From Thysanoteuthis rhombus (lineage: Eukaryota > Mollusca > Cephalopoda > Oegopsida > Thysanoteuthidae), in NCBI GenBank assembly GCA_963457665.1, contig OY735237.1, positions 3,066,322 through 3,130,321 on the forward strand: 64,000 bases of DNA, read 5' to 3'. Under the pieces are notes generated by a model. It had not been told where the DNA came from. It ran no database searches and saw only the letters and a program-made list of their open reading frames with translations. Position 1 is the stretch's first letter. The number at the start of each line of letters is the position of its first letter. The position numbers and the translations under genes were made by a program. This document shows positions 45,621-57,300 of the stretch, piece after piece.

Positions 45621-48080
45621 CCATGCCACAAAGATTCATGAATGTATGACACATCTTTCGTTCAGTGCCCAACTTTGATTTAATTTTAGATTTTAGGCGA
45701 GAAACACATGCACTAAAAATATTGAGTGTATGTCTGACTATCGAGAAAAAAACTCCCAAAAAATTTTTAATGGTGATATCTTTGTGCATTTTATGGAAAA
45801 TATAAGTTGGCAAATAAAAACTTGCCAAAAAGAGCAAGATATTACTTGATTTTTTTATAGTCTTTCTAATTCTTTTGTGCTGATTCCCAGCACCAGATTT
45901 TTTAAAAATGTAAATAGACTTTATTTTTCCATGGACTTATTTGTAATTTGTGTGTTACCCTTTGCGACATGGTGACGAATCCATAAAAAGTAAACCCAGC
46001 AGTTGCAGTGGTACTATTCTTTGGACAGAAAGAAACTCATGTACCAGCACAGGTACTACTGTACCTTTGTACTCGGCCTCTATAGAAATAAGGGAAAAAT
46101 GTGTAAAATACCACACAAATTACGGCATTTCTATGCAATCATCACGGGAAGTCTTCATGCATAATGCTCATAGAGCCAGATACCTGTCATCGATCTGGTG
46201 TTGCATTCATATCGTTAAGCCTACATAAGATGACCTATTTAATTGCTGGACTTCAACCTACAATATTCACCCGGGAATCAGCACCCACCCAAATCGGAGA
46301 CATAACTCATTTGTACAGTAAAGATGGTGATTGTAGACAAGATTCCACTGGTGCATACATTTAGCAAACTCCAAATGCATTAACCTCTATCACTGTGAGG
46401 ACTAAGGTGAAATAATGATATTAGTATTGGCTGTATATCAAGCATTATTATTGTTTATTGAAAAATTAAAAAAAATTTTATCATTGTAAATTTGATTTAA
46501 AATATCTATTTAAAAAACTACACGAGGAGATTCCATTGATGTGTAATTCATAATTTCTTTGATAGAAAACGAAGTGGGAAAATAAATGATTGTCCTCAGT
46601 CGCCTCCAGCCAATGTTTTTATGATTATTTTTCCAAAGCCTTCCATAAAGATCCCTCCAATTGTTGGGCTTTGATTGCTTAATATTTATCAATGATTTTA
46701 TTGAAATTAGTATCTCACATTTCTGGGGAAAAAATGAAGAAAATTTTAAAAAAGTGTTCGGACATGAAGGCTTAAAATACTGTCCTTATATCATCAAGAT
46801 GGGGATTTGTAGGTACTATCACGGACTTTTTAATGCTCTTCCAAAAATGTACAGCAAAAGGTGATTATCTTCTTTGAAGTTGTAATTTTGGTTATAGTTG
46901 TGAAAATATAGAATAAAGTTAATCACAAAAAAGAAAATCAATTTTGCATATTCATAGGGGATTTTTGAGTTTATTCAGACTGTGGTTGCACAATTTGACT
47001 AGAATTCAGATATTTTCGAACTTTTGGTTGATTTGTCAACAGAGACAAGGAACTTAATGTTAAAAATCTTTCGAAAATTCAAAATTAGAATTTACCAGAG
47101 AGAAATTTAAATCAAAGAAAATTTGTTGATTTTAATGATTAATTAACAAGATTATGCAGCAATATTGCTTATTTCTGGAAATAGAGTGAAAAATACTTTT
47201 ACCAGATGGGGTTGTAACAGAAGCTCAAATATCATCTTTGATCTTACATGAATTGATATGATTTAAACCTCCCACTACCACAAGCTATGTCAGGTATTGG
47301 CTGGATGTTGATACATACAGATAACTTGAATGGGCTAATACAGCAAGTTGAACAAGGTAACAAGCAAAGAAAGATGCTTAGTTTACGGTTACCATATACA
47401 TACAAATAATGGTAACGTCTGTGATTAAAACAAAAATAATCAAAATTCAGTTGAAAAAAAAAAATATCTGGAACCTTAGAGTTTGTAAAACTTGAAGACC
47501 ATTCTTCATGATAATAGAATTTCATAACCTTTGAAATAGCCAGACTATTAATAATTTGATGGCGAAACTTTTAGAAGACCATAAAAAGATTTCCAGCAGA
47601 TATGCATAACACAAAAACTTTGCATTGTAGTTTAATAGGAAAAAAAACTTCTAAACATGATATTTCAGAGCCTATTTTAAAATGAATAGTCTACAGATTC
47701 AAATCAAATTCAAACAGATTTAGTTTCTTTACAATATCATAATACATCATCTTCATATAGATGGAATATGGTAGGGCTGATATAACAATTCAGTGAAATA
47801 TAGTAGAATAAAAATTGGGGTGGGTAAACTTGAAAATATTACAACTATTCTGGCCTCTTTTAATTATTTTTGTTCGTCAATTTGAGTCTCATTGGTCATA
47901 AATGTTGAAATATTTCATAACAACGAGTTAATCTCCGTTAAAAGCTCCGAAACAAAAAAAAAAATGAATAATCATTGCATCAGAAATAAAATGAAAAATG
48001 ATTTATGGGGGAAAATATATAAGGGAAGAAACTCAATACGATAGTATCAAAACCACCGATTTTTCATGTCCACAATAAGA
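45620..48080. other. Non-coding DNA
   Basis: No gene recognised. Frames at 45950-46364 and 46661-46864 lack any identifiable domain. Confidence 0.4.
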
Positions 48081-48084
48081 ATAA

Positions 48085-48400
48085 AATAGAAAACTTTCCA
48101 ACTGAATTATTAAAATATCATCAACAGATTTATTCAATTATTCAACATGGATTATAACGATAAACAATAAAGTGACTGAATGAATGTATAAAATATGAGT
48201 TAATTACAATCGAATATGAAGCGGTCATGGAAAAGACCGACTTTGTTACTATTTGTTGAGGTTAATTAATAAAATAAAGCTTTAAATACTTACAAGATGG
48301 TCGAATGCATAAACTTTAGTGGTTTGTGTCTTTGAAAAAGATGGGATGGATTAGGATTTACTGCGATAATCTGTTCGATGATTCAAGTCATTTTCGTTGC
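48085..48400 (-). promoter_or_regulatory. Candidate 5' exon/promoter module, copy C (minus strand)
   Basis: On the minus strand it carries TGCATTCGACCATCTT then GTAAGTATTTAAAGC (donor at 48288-48293). CCATGACCGCTTCATATTCG and CATTCAGTCACTTTATTG follow. The second donor of copies A and B reads GAAAGT here, so that splice site is lost. It points toward the minus-strand finger relics at 41.7-43.6 kb. It is head to head with copy B. Confidence 0.5.
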
Positions 48401-48884
48401 GCGGCGTCCATGTTGCATATGTCAACCTGAACAATGTTTCGGAATTGAAATTTTCGTACCCGGGTTGCCTGGTGGTTGGGGACATTTTTGGCCCAAAACA
48501 TGACCCATAACAGCTAAACGCAATATTTTTTATAAAAGCAATTATTTCTTCATTTATTTATCATGGATGGAATATTGAAAATCATGACTGTGCCGTTAAT
48601 TGTGAAGATATAAGACTTTCAAGTTGAAAACTTACATATCCATTAAGGGAGATAACTAACTTAAGTATGGAACAAATTTTCAAGCCAATGAAAACACGAA
48701 AAGAAAGAAAATGAATATTAATCTTCACTATCACAGTTATTTTATTTAAAAATCTGACTTAAACGAGTTTATAACACTTTTAGCGACAAAAGGGTTTCGA
48801 AAGTAGACAAGATTTAGCCAATTAAAACCATTTCAGATGCAGTTACAACCGAGAAATTTAATTATGAGTTGGTAATACTGAGTG
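48401..48884. promoter_or_regulatory. Spacer between divergent modules, possible bidirectional promoter
   Basis: About 0.5 kb between two head-to-head copies of the module. It includes a CpG-bearing patch (TTGCGCGGCGTCC near 48399) unlike the CpG-poor surroundings. No TATA box is obvious. Promoter function is inferred from position only. Confidence 0.35.
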
Positions 48885-49940
48885 AGATACGAAACGAAGA
48901 AAAATCATTCTAACGAGAAATGCGAGAGATACGAAAACCTCCGTTGTCATGTATCGCAGTAAATCTTTTTCAAATTCACAAACCACCAAATTTTATGCAT
49001 TCGATCATCTTGTAAGTATTTAAAGCTTTGTTTTATTAATCAACTTTAACAAATAGTAGCGAAGTCAGTCTTTTCCATGACCGCTTCATATTCGATTGGA
49101 CTACTCTAGGGACGATCACGGACCTCTGCCAAAGTGATTTGTGTCGATTAAAACGTATGTAACTCGGAATCTATTAATTGTACCATTGTAATCTTTGTGT
49201 TTATCAGTGGAGGAAAGATTGCAGAAAATTATCAGCTACGTTTTATGGTTGGCAAAATGTAGGCATTCAGACGGACATTTGCAAAAAAGCTACAGGTGTC
49301 GATTAAAACGTCTGTGACTTGAAATCTATCTATTGTACCATTGAAATCTTAGTGTCTCTCAGTTGAGGAAAGATTGCTGGAAATTATCAGCTGATTTTTT
49401 TTTTCTGTAGACAATATCAAACTGGAGATAACTGGGCTTGAAAACTTGTGTACATTTGTGACTTGACTGACTAATAGAAATAGCATGGTCACATTTCAGC
49501 CTGATTTTCATGCAAATTGCACCCCCAAAATTTGCTAGTAGGACAATTTCTATAAAAGTTTTTTTTAAGGATATGAACGTTTTTTAATGAATTTTCCAAT
49601 GAGAATGGTATTTTGTAAGAAAATACCATGGATCTTTTTTTCTAATTTACCCCACACGCTCATTTTCATGTTTTAATAACCCATTCTATATTAGTATCAG
49701 CCTTACCATATTACAACTTTAACTGTCCCATAATAATTGTTACATAATTATGGAGAAATGTAACAATTAATATGAGATTTATATTCATACATTCATGCGG
49801 TCAATTTATTGTCTATCATAATAATCCATGTTGAAAAATTGAATAAAATTTGTTTACAATAGTTAAATGATTTGGTCGGTAAGTTTTCTTTTCATTTTTG
49901 ATAGAGTTTAACCATTCAGGAGTTGAAATAAAAAATTGCA
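48885..49940 (+). promoter_or_regulatory. Candidate 5' exon/promoter module, copy B (plus strand)
   Basis: It has TACGAAACGAAGAA, TATGCATTCGATCATCTT then GTAAGTATTTAAAGC (donor 49012), CCATGACCGCTTCATATTCG (49075-49094), and GGTCGGTAAGTTTTC (second donor 49879). Relative to copies A and C it has about 600 bp inserted at 49105-49720, which includes a 155-bp tandem duplication. The nearest + strand exon of the family is the relic at 53440. Confidence 0.5.
49141..49395. repeat. 155-bp-period tandem duplication
   Basis: Units start at 49141 and 49296 with GTGTCGATTAAAACGT, then TTGTACCATTG-AATCTT, and GAGGAAAGATTGC-GAAA ATTATCAGCT. They lie inside the extra sequence carried by module B only. Confidence 0.75.
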
Positions 49941-49990
49941 CATAGTCTATTTTGACATTGGAAACAAATATTTTTTCATTTTTATGTGAG

Positions 49991-50404
49991 GGGTTCTATT
50001 TACAATATAACTATGATGCTATAGTGAGCATTTAATTTCTGCCATCTCTCCGGAAATAATGATAACCATTTCCTCCTAATAATCATTGCTTCTACAGTTT
50101 ATTGTCAGTTCCTTGAAATCCAAATCTTTTTATAAAAACTGAACTGCAAGGTTTTATTGCATTTTTCTACTTTGTTTTCATTTACTTTCTTAAAAACGAA
50201 AGAATTGCCCCTATAATCCCTACCTTAGAGCAAATGTAGCATGTTGTTTGGGTTTAGGGTTAGGGTTGGTATGTATGTTTGCGGTTAGTGTTTTTAATTT
50301 CCTAATTATTTATTGGTATTATTTCATCTTCACAAACCCATCTGGTAAGATGGTATAAACTAAGTGTTCACTATAGCATTATAGTTACATTGTAAATAGA
50401 ACCC
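49991..50404. mobile_element. Foldback MITE with 40-bp terminal inverted repeats
   Basis: The left end (49991-50030) and the reverse complement of the right end (50365-50404) both read GGGTTCTATTTACAA, then TAACTAT, then ATGCTATAGTGA, with three mismatches in 40. The element is about 414 bp with no coding capacity. A left-arm relative lies at 15293 in the paralogous segment. Superfamily is not clear because no convincing target duplication is visible. Confidence 0.75.
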
Positions 50405-50689
50405 TCTGTAAAAGCTGGAGAAATCTTTTTCTAAGAGGTGAGAAAATTCCGGATGGTTGTAGAGTCTACAAAAAGAAAGCGCCTAAAATTCAAAGATAAA
50501 AAACATTTTCTTGTGGGAGAATTTAGCAAAGTATACATATCTACCCATAAGACTTTTAATTTAAAACGAATATTAAGAAGATAGGTCTTGATTAGATATA
50601 AAACAAGAAATCTTTCAGATGGCCTTATTACTAGCAGAAATAAAACTTGAAATCAACACAGGAGGCAATAGTTATAAGTCCAGAGTGGA

Positions 50690-52135
50690 TGGCATGATCT
50701 TGGACATTGCAGGTTATCTCCCTCAGATGGAGGGACTATCATAGGTCTTCTGATCAGTTATCACCTGCCTCAAGTTGGGTAGCCCCCAGCCTGTAAGGTG
50801 CAATAGGTGCTTAGAGCTACGGGAAAGTCTGAAAGGAAACTATAATCCTTCCTCCAAACTAAAAAGAAAGAAGGATGCGACCACCAAGCTTACGACAATC
50901 AAGGTGGAACATCAGGGCATTGTCTTTGCCTCTCTAACAATCCTTAATTGACAAAGTGAGGAAACTAGCCTTCATCAATCAAGAGACTGTGTTGACATAG
51001 CTGTACCACAGGACGCTGGACTCTCATCAAGCGGCAGCCTCAGAGAATTGGAATACGCATTCTTAGGGTAGGAGCCAAAGAAACAATGACTTCACAGTGT
51101 TGGATTTGCAGTGAGAAAACTCTTTGCTGTCTTCAGTCGAACTACTATCTGAAGACACAGAGAGTCCTCTCTCTCCATCTCCTCACCTCCAGGCCAAGAG
51201 TACATCTTATCATCTATGCACTGACCCTTCTCTTGAGCTGAGGTGACAGCTGCATGAATGGGAGCCGATTACGACATCACCCCGAGCAGCTGTGGCCACT
51301 GTGGCATGGGCAAGCTAAGTTAGAATGGATGGCAGTTACTGGAGCTATGCCCTTACCATGATCTCTGTATAACCAATACATTCTTCTCTACTTAATTCAA
51401 CCCCTGTGTATCCTGATGGCGTCCCAGATCCAAAGAGTGACATCAACTGGATCTCATCATCACCAGCTGAAGTGCATTCTCACTACTCACAGCCTCCACA
51501 GTGCTGACTGCTACACTGACCACACCATAGTTGGCAAGAAGTTGTGACTTTAGCCCTAAACTAATCTACTGCTTGAAGCCAAAAGCATCGTCACAGCTTC
51601 GACTTCATCTTGCCAGAGTGTGTCTGTATCTTGATTCCATCATCTACAGCAGCATCTTGGCATCACTTAGAAGGATCATGTCCCAAACAAGAACTGATAC
51701 GAACAAGATTACTAGGCTTGTATACCTTGCTCGGCTGATGGCTGGTTCATGCCTGTCGCTCAGGTGAATACCCTAAGATATGTTGTACGCTAAGCTCGCA
51801 ACTGGTTCCAGACCTGCAAGAAGGCCTATCTTTCATTACATGACCTTAAAGCAGGCAATATTGTGGCCACACACTGCTGCAGATACAGATTTGCTATCAA
51901 GGCAGGTATCTTGATGAGTGAGAAGAGGAGAGGAAGCTGGTGGGAAGAGTGGAGAGGGGACACAGAGGGCAATAACAGCACCTACAGAACCAGGCGTGGA
52001 CTCCACCTGCAGAAATCACATCAGTGTTTGTTGCTCAGAAATATGGTTACACAGCTGCAGCAGGTCAACCATGGACAAATCCTTGGTGTGTGTTCTGTTG
52101 TCTTCCAACACTGGTAGGCCAACAATCTGAATGTA
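50690..52135 (+). mobile_element. Non-LTR retrotransposon remnant, endonuclease region
   Basis: Read through stops in several frames, it follows an apurinic-type endonuclease. VDIAVPQDAGLSSSGSLRE (family: DIAALSETRL...GSLxE) is at about 50990, HSVGFAVRKLF at about 51100, and a SLHLL..RPRVHLIIYA block at about 51170. GADYDITPSSCGHCGMGK is followed by LLELCPYHDLCITNTFFST at about 51270-51400, and RSKE-HQLDLIIT at about 51440. The reverse transcriptase is not seen; what lies from 51530 to 52135 is unassigned. The whole is dead. Confidence 0.7.
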
Positions 52136-52455
52136 TATATTCTTATTTATATATATGTATATTTTTTTGAATGAAAAATCTAATCAATTGCAACCATTTC
52201 TAAAGCTCTTGAATCCATCTGTACGAAGCATAAATCAATAGAATTTGGTCAAAATAACTAAATTCTCTTATTGATGGGTCTCACATAACTAGTTTTGAGA
52301 TCATTTTTTTTTTCATTTTTAAAGACGACCAATTGAAGTTGTATTTGTTATAATTGCTCATTCTTTTATTCATGGGTCTCATATGACTAGTCTGGAAAGC
52401 ATTGTCTTCATTCTTACATCTAGTATCTTTTTGTTAACAATGACTGAGGTTAGAT
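52136..52455. other. Non-coding DNA
   Basis: A TAT-rich stretch follows the retroelement remnant. CATGGGTCTCATATGACTAG and ATGGGTCTCACATAACTAG (52372 and 52275) form a short direct repeat. No gene seen. Confidence 0.4.
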
Positions 52456-52459
52456 CTTC

Positions 52460-53439
52460 AATAATTGCTTCTCTTGTGTCCAAAAGTTCTTTACTTCTGA
52501 TTAAAATTTTTTGTTTCATTATTGCTGACATAAATGAGAAGTTACACTGCTTCTCATTTGATTCCAAACAATTATTTGTTGGCTTTTCATACTGATTAAC
52601 TAATGTTTGAAGTGTTCATGTCTGTAGGCAAAGTCCTTGTGAAGAGTACATAGATATGGTTTATATTCATACAATGCAAATATCTTCATCACTACATGAA
52701 TCGTTTGCAAACCTCAATAAATATTGTTGGTTTTGTCACAGATACAAAACATGATGTGTGATTTAATAACAGAAAAAATATGTATTTGCAGTTATTGGGA
52801 AATATCCATTTCTTAAATTTTAAAATACAACTAATTCTCTTTGTAAGTTTCACTTCTTAGTGTATATGTTGTTGTTCAAGCCGAATTAATAAGACTTTTG
52901 GACTGTTATTTCTTTGGGAAAATGAATGATAATTCAGTTCTTCTCTTTAAAAATATGACTTTTTTTCAAGAGTTTTTATGAGTTAATTCTCCAGTTTATG
53001 AAAATGAAGATGATTTTAGGTCCAGTAAAAAGAAATTGAAATACATTTGAACTTCATTGCCTTCAAAGTGTCTTTTTCTATCTTTGATATTGATATAAAT
53101 ACAATAAATGCAATATCCATCTCTGAATTAGAGAAGGCATGAAACCAACTAGGTAGAGGTATGTATCCTTGCTGTATGGCCTTTAAAAGTGTAATGTAAA
53201 TACAATAAAAGCAATATCCACCTTCGAGAGAAGTGAGGCTGATAAATTTGTCACTCCATTGAATCATAATAAAGTCTGAAGGTAAATTAGAGAGATCATT
53301 TATTGAAGATGAAGGAATTTATGTATTAAGGAATTAGGTGTTACTGTGCCTATAGAAATATAATTTGAGTTGATATGATCTGAAACATTTCTTCTACTGG
53401 TACATCATATTTGAAGTTGAATTTTTTTTCTTCTTACAG
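52460..53439 (+). repeat. Duplicated segment leading to a finger exon (copy 2)
   Basis: Partner of 25230-26096. It ends at the acceptor TTTTTTCTTCTTACAG (53439). It is about 100 bp longer than its partner. The open frames within are not conserved. Confidence 0.6.
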
Positions 53440-53570
53440 ATGTTCCAGCAGATAAAACAACCTTATTATTTTAATTTAAAAAAAAGAAACCTTAGAATTC
53501 TCACTGGAGAGAAATTCTATGTTTGCCAACTGTGGGAACCATCCTTGCCATGAAGTCGAGGCAATATGTT
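53440..53570 (+). pseudogene. Relic terminal zinc-finger exon
   Basis: A 37-codon frame starts at the first base of the exon (ATGTTCCAG) and reads LTGEKFYVCQLWEPSLP before TGA at 53551. It is a finger start with an intact linker and first Cys, but the second Cys has become Trp. A KSRQYVQ trace follows in the same frame. It is the downstream partner of module B. Confidence 0.6.
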
Positions 53571-54529
53571 CAATAATAATTCAGCCCAAAACAAAAGTAC
53601 TGAAGAAGACAATTTACTGTATCTTTGTATATAATTAACATAGAATAATGAATCTGATTATGGAAGTTTCAACATATTCAGTGTTATGCAAAATCTATGA
53701 TTTTGGCATTGAATCATATTAGATAATTTTGTGAAATATAATTTGTCTGTTTATGTCATTGCAATTGATCCTCACTAATAAGTGATTCTGAGATCCTGAA
53801 TTATCTACTAGAGTCATAAAAAGTCTTTTCTGAATTCTAAAGATGTTTTATACATGGTTGAGTCACAGTATCTGAGGCATTGTATGCACTACTGAAAAAA
53901 TTAGCAAAGATTTTTTTCTCTTCTTCCTTGAAGATGAATCAATGCCAGAATAAGCCAAACATTTGCCTAATGTTTTTTCTTTCAAATTTTACAGAAATTA
54001 AAATTTTTCTTTCATTACTTATTATATCACAATCTTGGTCAAGTAGGTACAATCAAAGAAAGCTTATTTTTATGTATCTTGATAAAAAAAAACAATCTGA
54101 AAAAAATGTATGTTCAACCGAGGATTATTGTTATTCATCAAATATTCTGGATGCTTATATTCTAATTCTCTCCATTCAGATATAGTCAGCTGAACGATAT
54201 AGGTGGCTGACACTGTCATGGAGCATTGCATTCATTTCAGTTGGTACCCATTTTTCCAACATTTTCATTTTTCTTGTGGCCTTGAAATGATGTGATATAT
54301 TCACCATTGAAGTTTCAAACTCTCCTGAAAGTGCTCTAGACACTGTTCATGGGTTGTTGGCACTTGCTGTCAATATACCTTTATCATTAAGAACAGGCTT
54401 GTGTCTCTGTTTAATATTAATATCCAAATATCTAGATCTAAACCTAAAGAAATATTGTAATATTTATGTTTTACAAAAGCATTATGCAAATGTTCGCATA
54501 AAGAAAAAAAAACTTGGATTGTAAAGATA
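53571..54529. other. Non-coding DNA
   Basis: No gene recognised. The 101-codon frame at 53880-54185 is Lys/Ile/Ser-rich and has no motif. Confidence 0.4.
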
Positions 54530-55010
54530 GGTTCTCATCTATCCACAAAGCACATTGTAGCATCCAATGATGAAGGAAAATATCCCAAGAATGTGAAATA
54601 TTTTATTTTGTATTAATTAATATAAGAAAGGAAAGTCCTGTAGAAAACTGAATTGGCAGAACAAACTTCACCACCAGCCTCACAAAAAGATAGTATTTAC
54701 CAAGTGTATGATTTCATGTTGTCTTAAAGATGACATCTCCCGACAGGTCATTGGAAAAGGTTCCAACAATATGGTCACTCTCCTCAGTGAATTAGCATGT
54801 GTCTTTTTAAAGCTGTATTGTCTAGGAAGGTAGAACCGCAAACTTGACAAAAGAATGTTCTCTCTTCAATATGTCTTTTCACGTGTTGTTTCAAAGAACT
54901 TTACTAAAACCATAACAGTTATCACTGCCAAAGATGTTCTCTAAATGTTGTAGAACCACAAACTTCATAAAAACTTCTATAAATTTTGACTCATATTTAC
55001 CTTCAAATGG
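54530..55010 (-). pseudogene. Zinc-finger pseudogene with one intact finger
   Basis: On the minus strand a degraded finger (YEVCGSTTFREHLW, first Cys lost) near 54960 is followed by KRHIEERTFFCQVCGSTF, LDNTALKRHMLIH: a complete finger at about 54800-54870. A stop then replaces the TGEKP linker. The 3' part, 54530-54830, is the inverted partner of 32690-33050, where the same finger edge is seen with the same stop, so the stop predates the duplication. Confidence 0.7.
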
Positions 55011-56400
55011 ATTCTTTGATTATTTTCTATCACAACTCAACTTGGGCCATTTCTCTAAATTTCATGCTTTTCTATATAAAGAGAATAATTTGTTGTGATT
55101 TGAGAGCTTATCCACTGAACAAGTATGCTTATGCAAATACTATTTTTTTATGAATGATCTAAAATGAAATTTTCTTGAATAAAAAAGAAATCCTATTGAA
55201 GCAACGTCATCAATAGATTCAGGAATTGTACGGAGACAGAGATTCATTAATGTTATGAATTGAAGAGACAAATGAGAAATTGTGTTGCTTGATTGAGAAA
55301 TCCTAACAAACCAACCAAATATGAACAACACTTAAAAGATGTAGGAATTTGATGGAGACAGTTATGCCATTATTTCTAAATTTCTTGTCTGCTCAAATTG
55401 TCAAATTTTAGAAGTATTCAAATTGTGCAACACCTGAAATACTGAAATTGTTTAACATGAAGTGAGTGTGACTAATATTTTTGACACCTTTGTATTTCAG
55501 AGGAAAACACTTCTATAATTATTTCAAAGTATTTTTAAACTTTATTTCTTATTTTTATGAGAAATAAAATTATCAAAAGTTTGTTTTGTTCATTTTTTCA
55601 TATCAAACCAAAATTTGCTGATTTATTTATGGAGTTGAAATATTCTAGTTGAAAATCTTCAAAAATATGTCTGATAATTCTGTGAAAGTTTGAGTGAAAT
55701 TCTGAAGTCTTCCTTTTAATGATTAAATATTTTTTTGCATTGGGAGTATCTTGAACTTCAAAGGATGGTCGTCTTGAAACTAGAGTCATAAGATCATTTT
55801 ATAGCCATTACATGATTAATATAGGGGGAAAGAACGGTCTCTTAGCCACAGAAAACTTTGAGGGGAAATACTGTATTTGCTGGTTTTGAAATTACAATTC
55901 AAAGAAATTCCAATTTTTTTTCCACAGCAATCCTCAATTATCTATTGAACATATCAAATTAATTAAGAGTTGGGATGGGGGAGGTATTCCTGTCCAAAAA
56001 ATCTTTAATTATATAATGAAAAAAAGTAGAAAATTTCAATGTTTTCTTTCAAAAATTAAAAGTCAATGATTACTTTAGTTTTCACTCACTTCTAAAAGGT
56101 GGAGCTATATGAGGCCGGGTAAAGAATTTCTTCAAGTGAGAATAATGGAATATTAGAAAAAAAATTACAATCACAGATTACAATTTTTTGTAAAGTTTCA
56201 ATTTAACCAACGGGTCGTAATTAGTTCTATGCTCAACCAGTGCCCCAGAACCATAGGCTTGTGTCAAACTAAGCTAAATTAGATAAATATCAAGTAAATC
56301 CTGCTTCAGTATTTACAGGGCATGTTCAGGTTTGTTTGATTTTGAAAAATATTTTGTTGCCAATTTCAAATAGGTTATAAAAACCATTTCGGAGTCCAAA
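55011..56400. other. Non-coding DNA
   Basis: No gene recognised. Confidence 0.4.
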
Positions 56401-56439
56401 TTGAGAAGTAATTTTTTTCCTGTTTACTTTCATTTTATC

Positions 56440-56775
56440 GGATCAACCTCCTTTTTAGCATTATACCTCCTTTCAACATCAACTACCAATGCCCTTTTGT
56501 TGCAATTTGTCCAAATTTTGAATTTTTGCCCCACGTTCTTCTCAACAGTGTGCCCCCATTTTAATATTATACCTCCTTTTGAACTTTCTACCTTTTTATA
56601 ATCATCAGATCCCTCTTTTAGGGGATTAACCCCACTTTTTTTCTTGCATTAACACCCATTTTTAGCTTTGCCTCCATGACCCCTTTTTATATTGGCCTGA
56701 CCTTTTTTCACATTACCTGAAGATCTTTTTTTACATTAACACCCCTCTTCAACATTAGCACCACCTTTTTTTCCT
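56440..56775 (-). repeat. Decayed short-period tandem array
   Basis: On the minus strand a motif close to AAAAAGGGGTGTTAATGT recurs every 20-25 bases with many substitutions (examples at about 56740, 56640, 56615, 56540 and 56445). It looks like an old minisatellite. The 66-codon + strand frame over it is a repeat translation. Confidence 0.45.
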
Positions 56776-56899
56776 AACAGTGTGAAAAGTGACATTTGAT
56801 CAATTTTGAGAACAAATCAAATTAAATACTGTCTGGTTTCCGTTTATCTATCTTTCCATATCTAATTTGGACAGCAATTTATTACGTCCATTAGGGCGG

Positions 56900-57300
56900 G
56901 TATTTTGTCTAGTAATAATAATATACCAGGATAAGGCCTTAGTTATCTCCTCTTGTACCACGTTCTAGGTGTTGATCGCTTTGTATCTTGTCCAGCAATC
57001 AGATGATATTGCTCAGAGATCTACATCAGGGTCATGAATAATACCTTTTCTCTTGTTCAATCTGTCCAGGCTGTTTGTAAATGTGTTCAGGCGTGATGTC
57101 TCCTCTATTACCTTTGGAAGATTGTTCCACTGATCAGTAACTCAGCACTTGAAAGAGAATCTTCTGATATCTCTTTTAAAGCACTCTTTGTATACATTGA
57201 ATTTGTGGCCTCGAAATCTGTGATTTTGTAAGTGATTAGATCAAAAATGGAAGAAGTTTCGCATTGCACCTTTGTCATAAAAAATGTGCAATAACTGATA
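56900..57300 (-). mobile_element. 3' end of a non-LTR retrotransposon ORF2
   Basis: On the minus strand, RFRGHKFNVYKECFKRDIRR then FSFKC-stop-VTDQWNNLPKVI and TFTNSLDRLNK ends at TGA 57013-57015. This is the well-known C-terminal signature of Jockey/CR1-type ORF2 (RGHxxKLYK...RVxNxWNxLPxxV...NxFKxxLDxxW). The remaining stretch to about 56900 would be 3' UTR. The polymerase domain is absent (5' truncation), and one in-frame stop interrupts the tail. Confidence 0.7.

Noticed and set aside
45526-45837. 103-codon minus-strand frame as a gene
   Set aside because: Its C-terminal part is the translation of a transposon-end-like repeat.
52379-52595. Sense/antisense frame pair as overlapping genes
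   Set aside because: It lies in a duplicated non-coding segment whose partner at 25.2 kb does not keep either frame.
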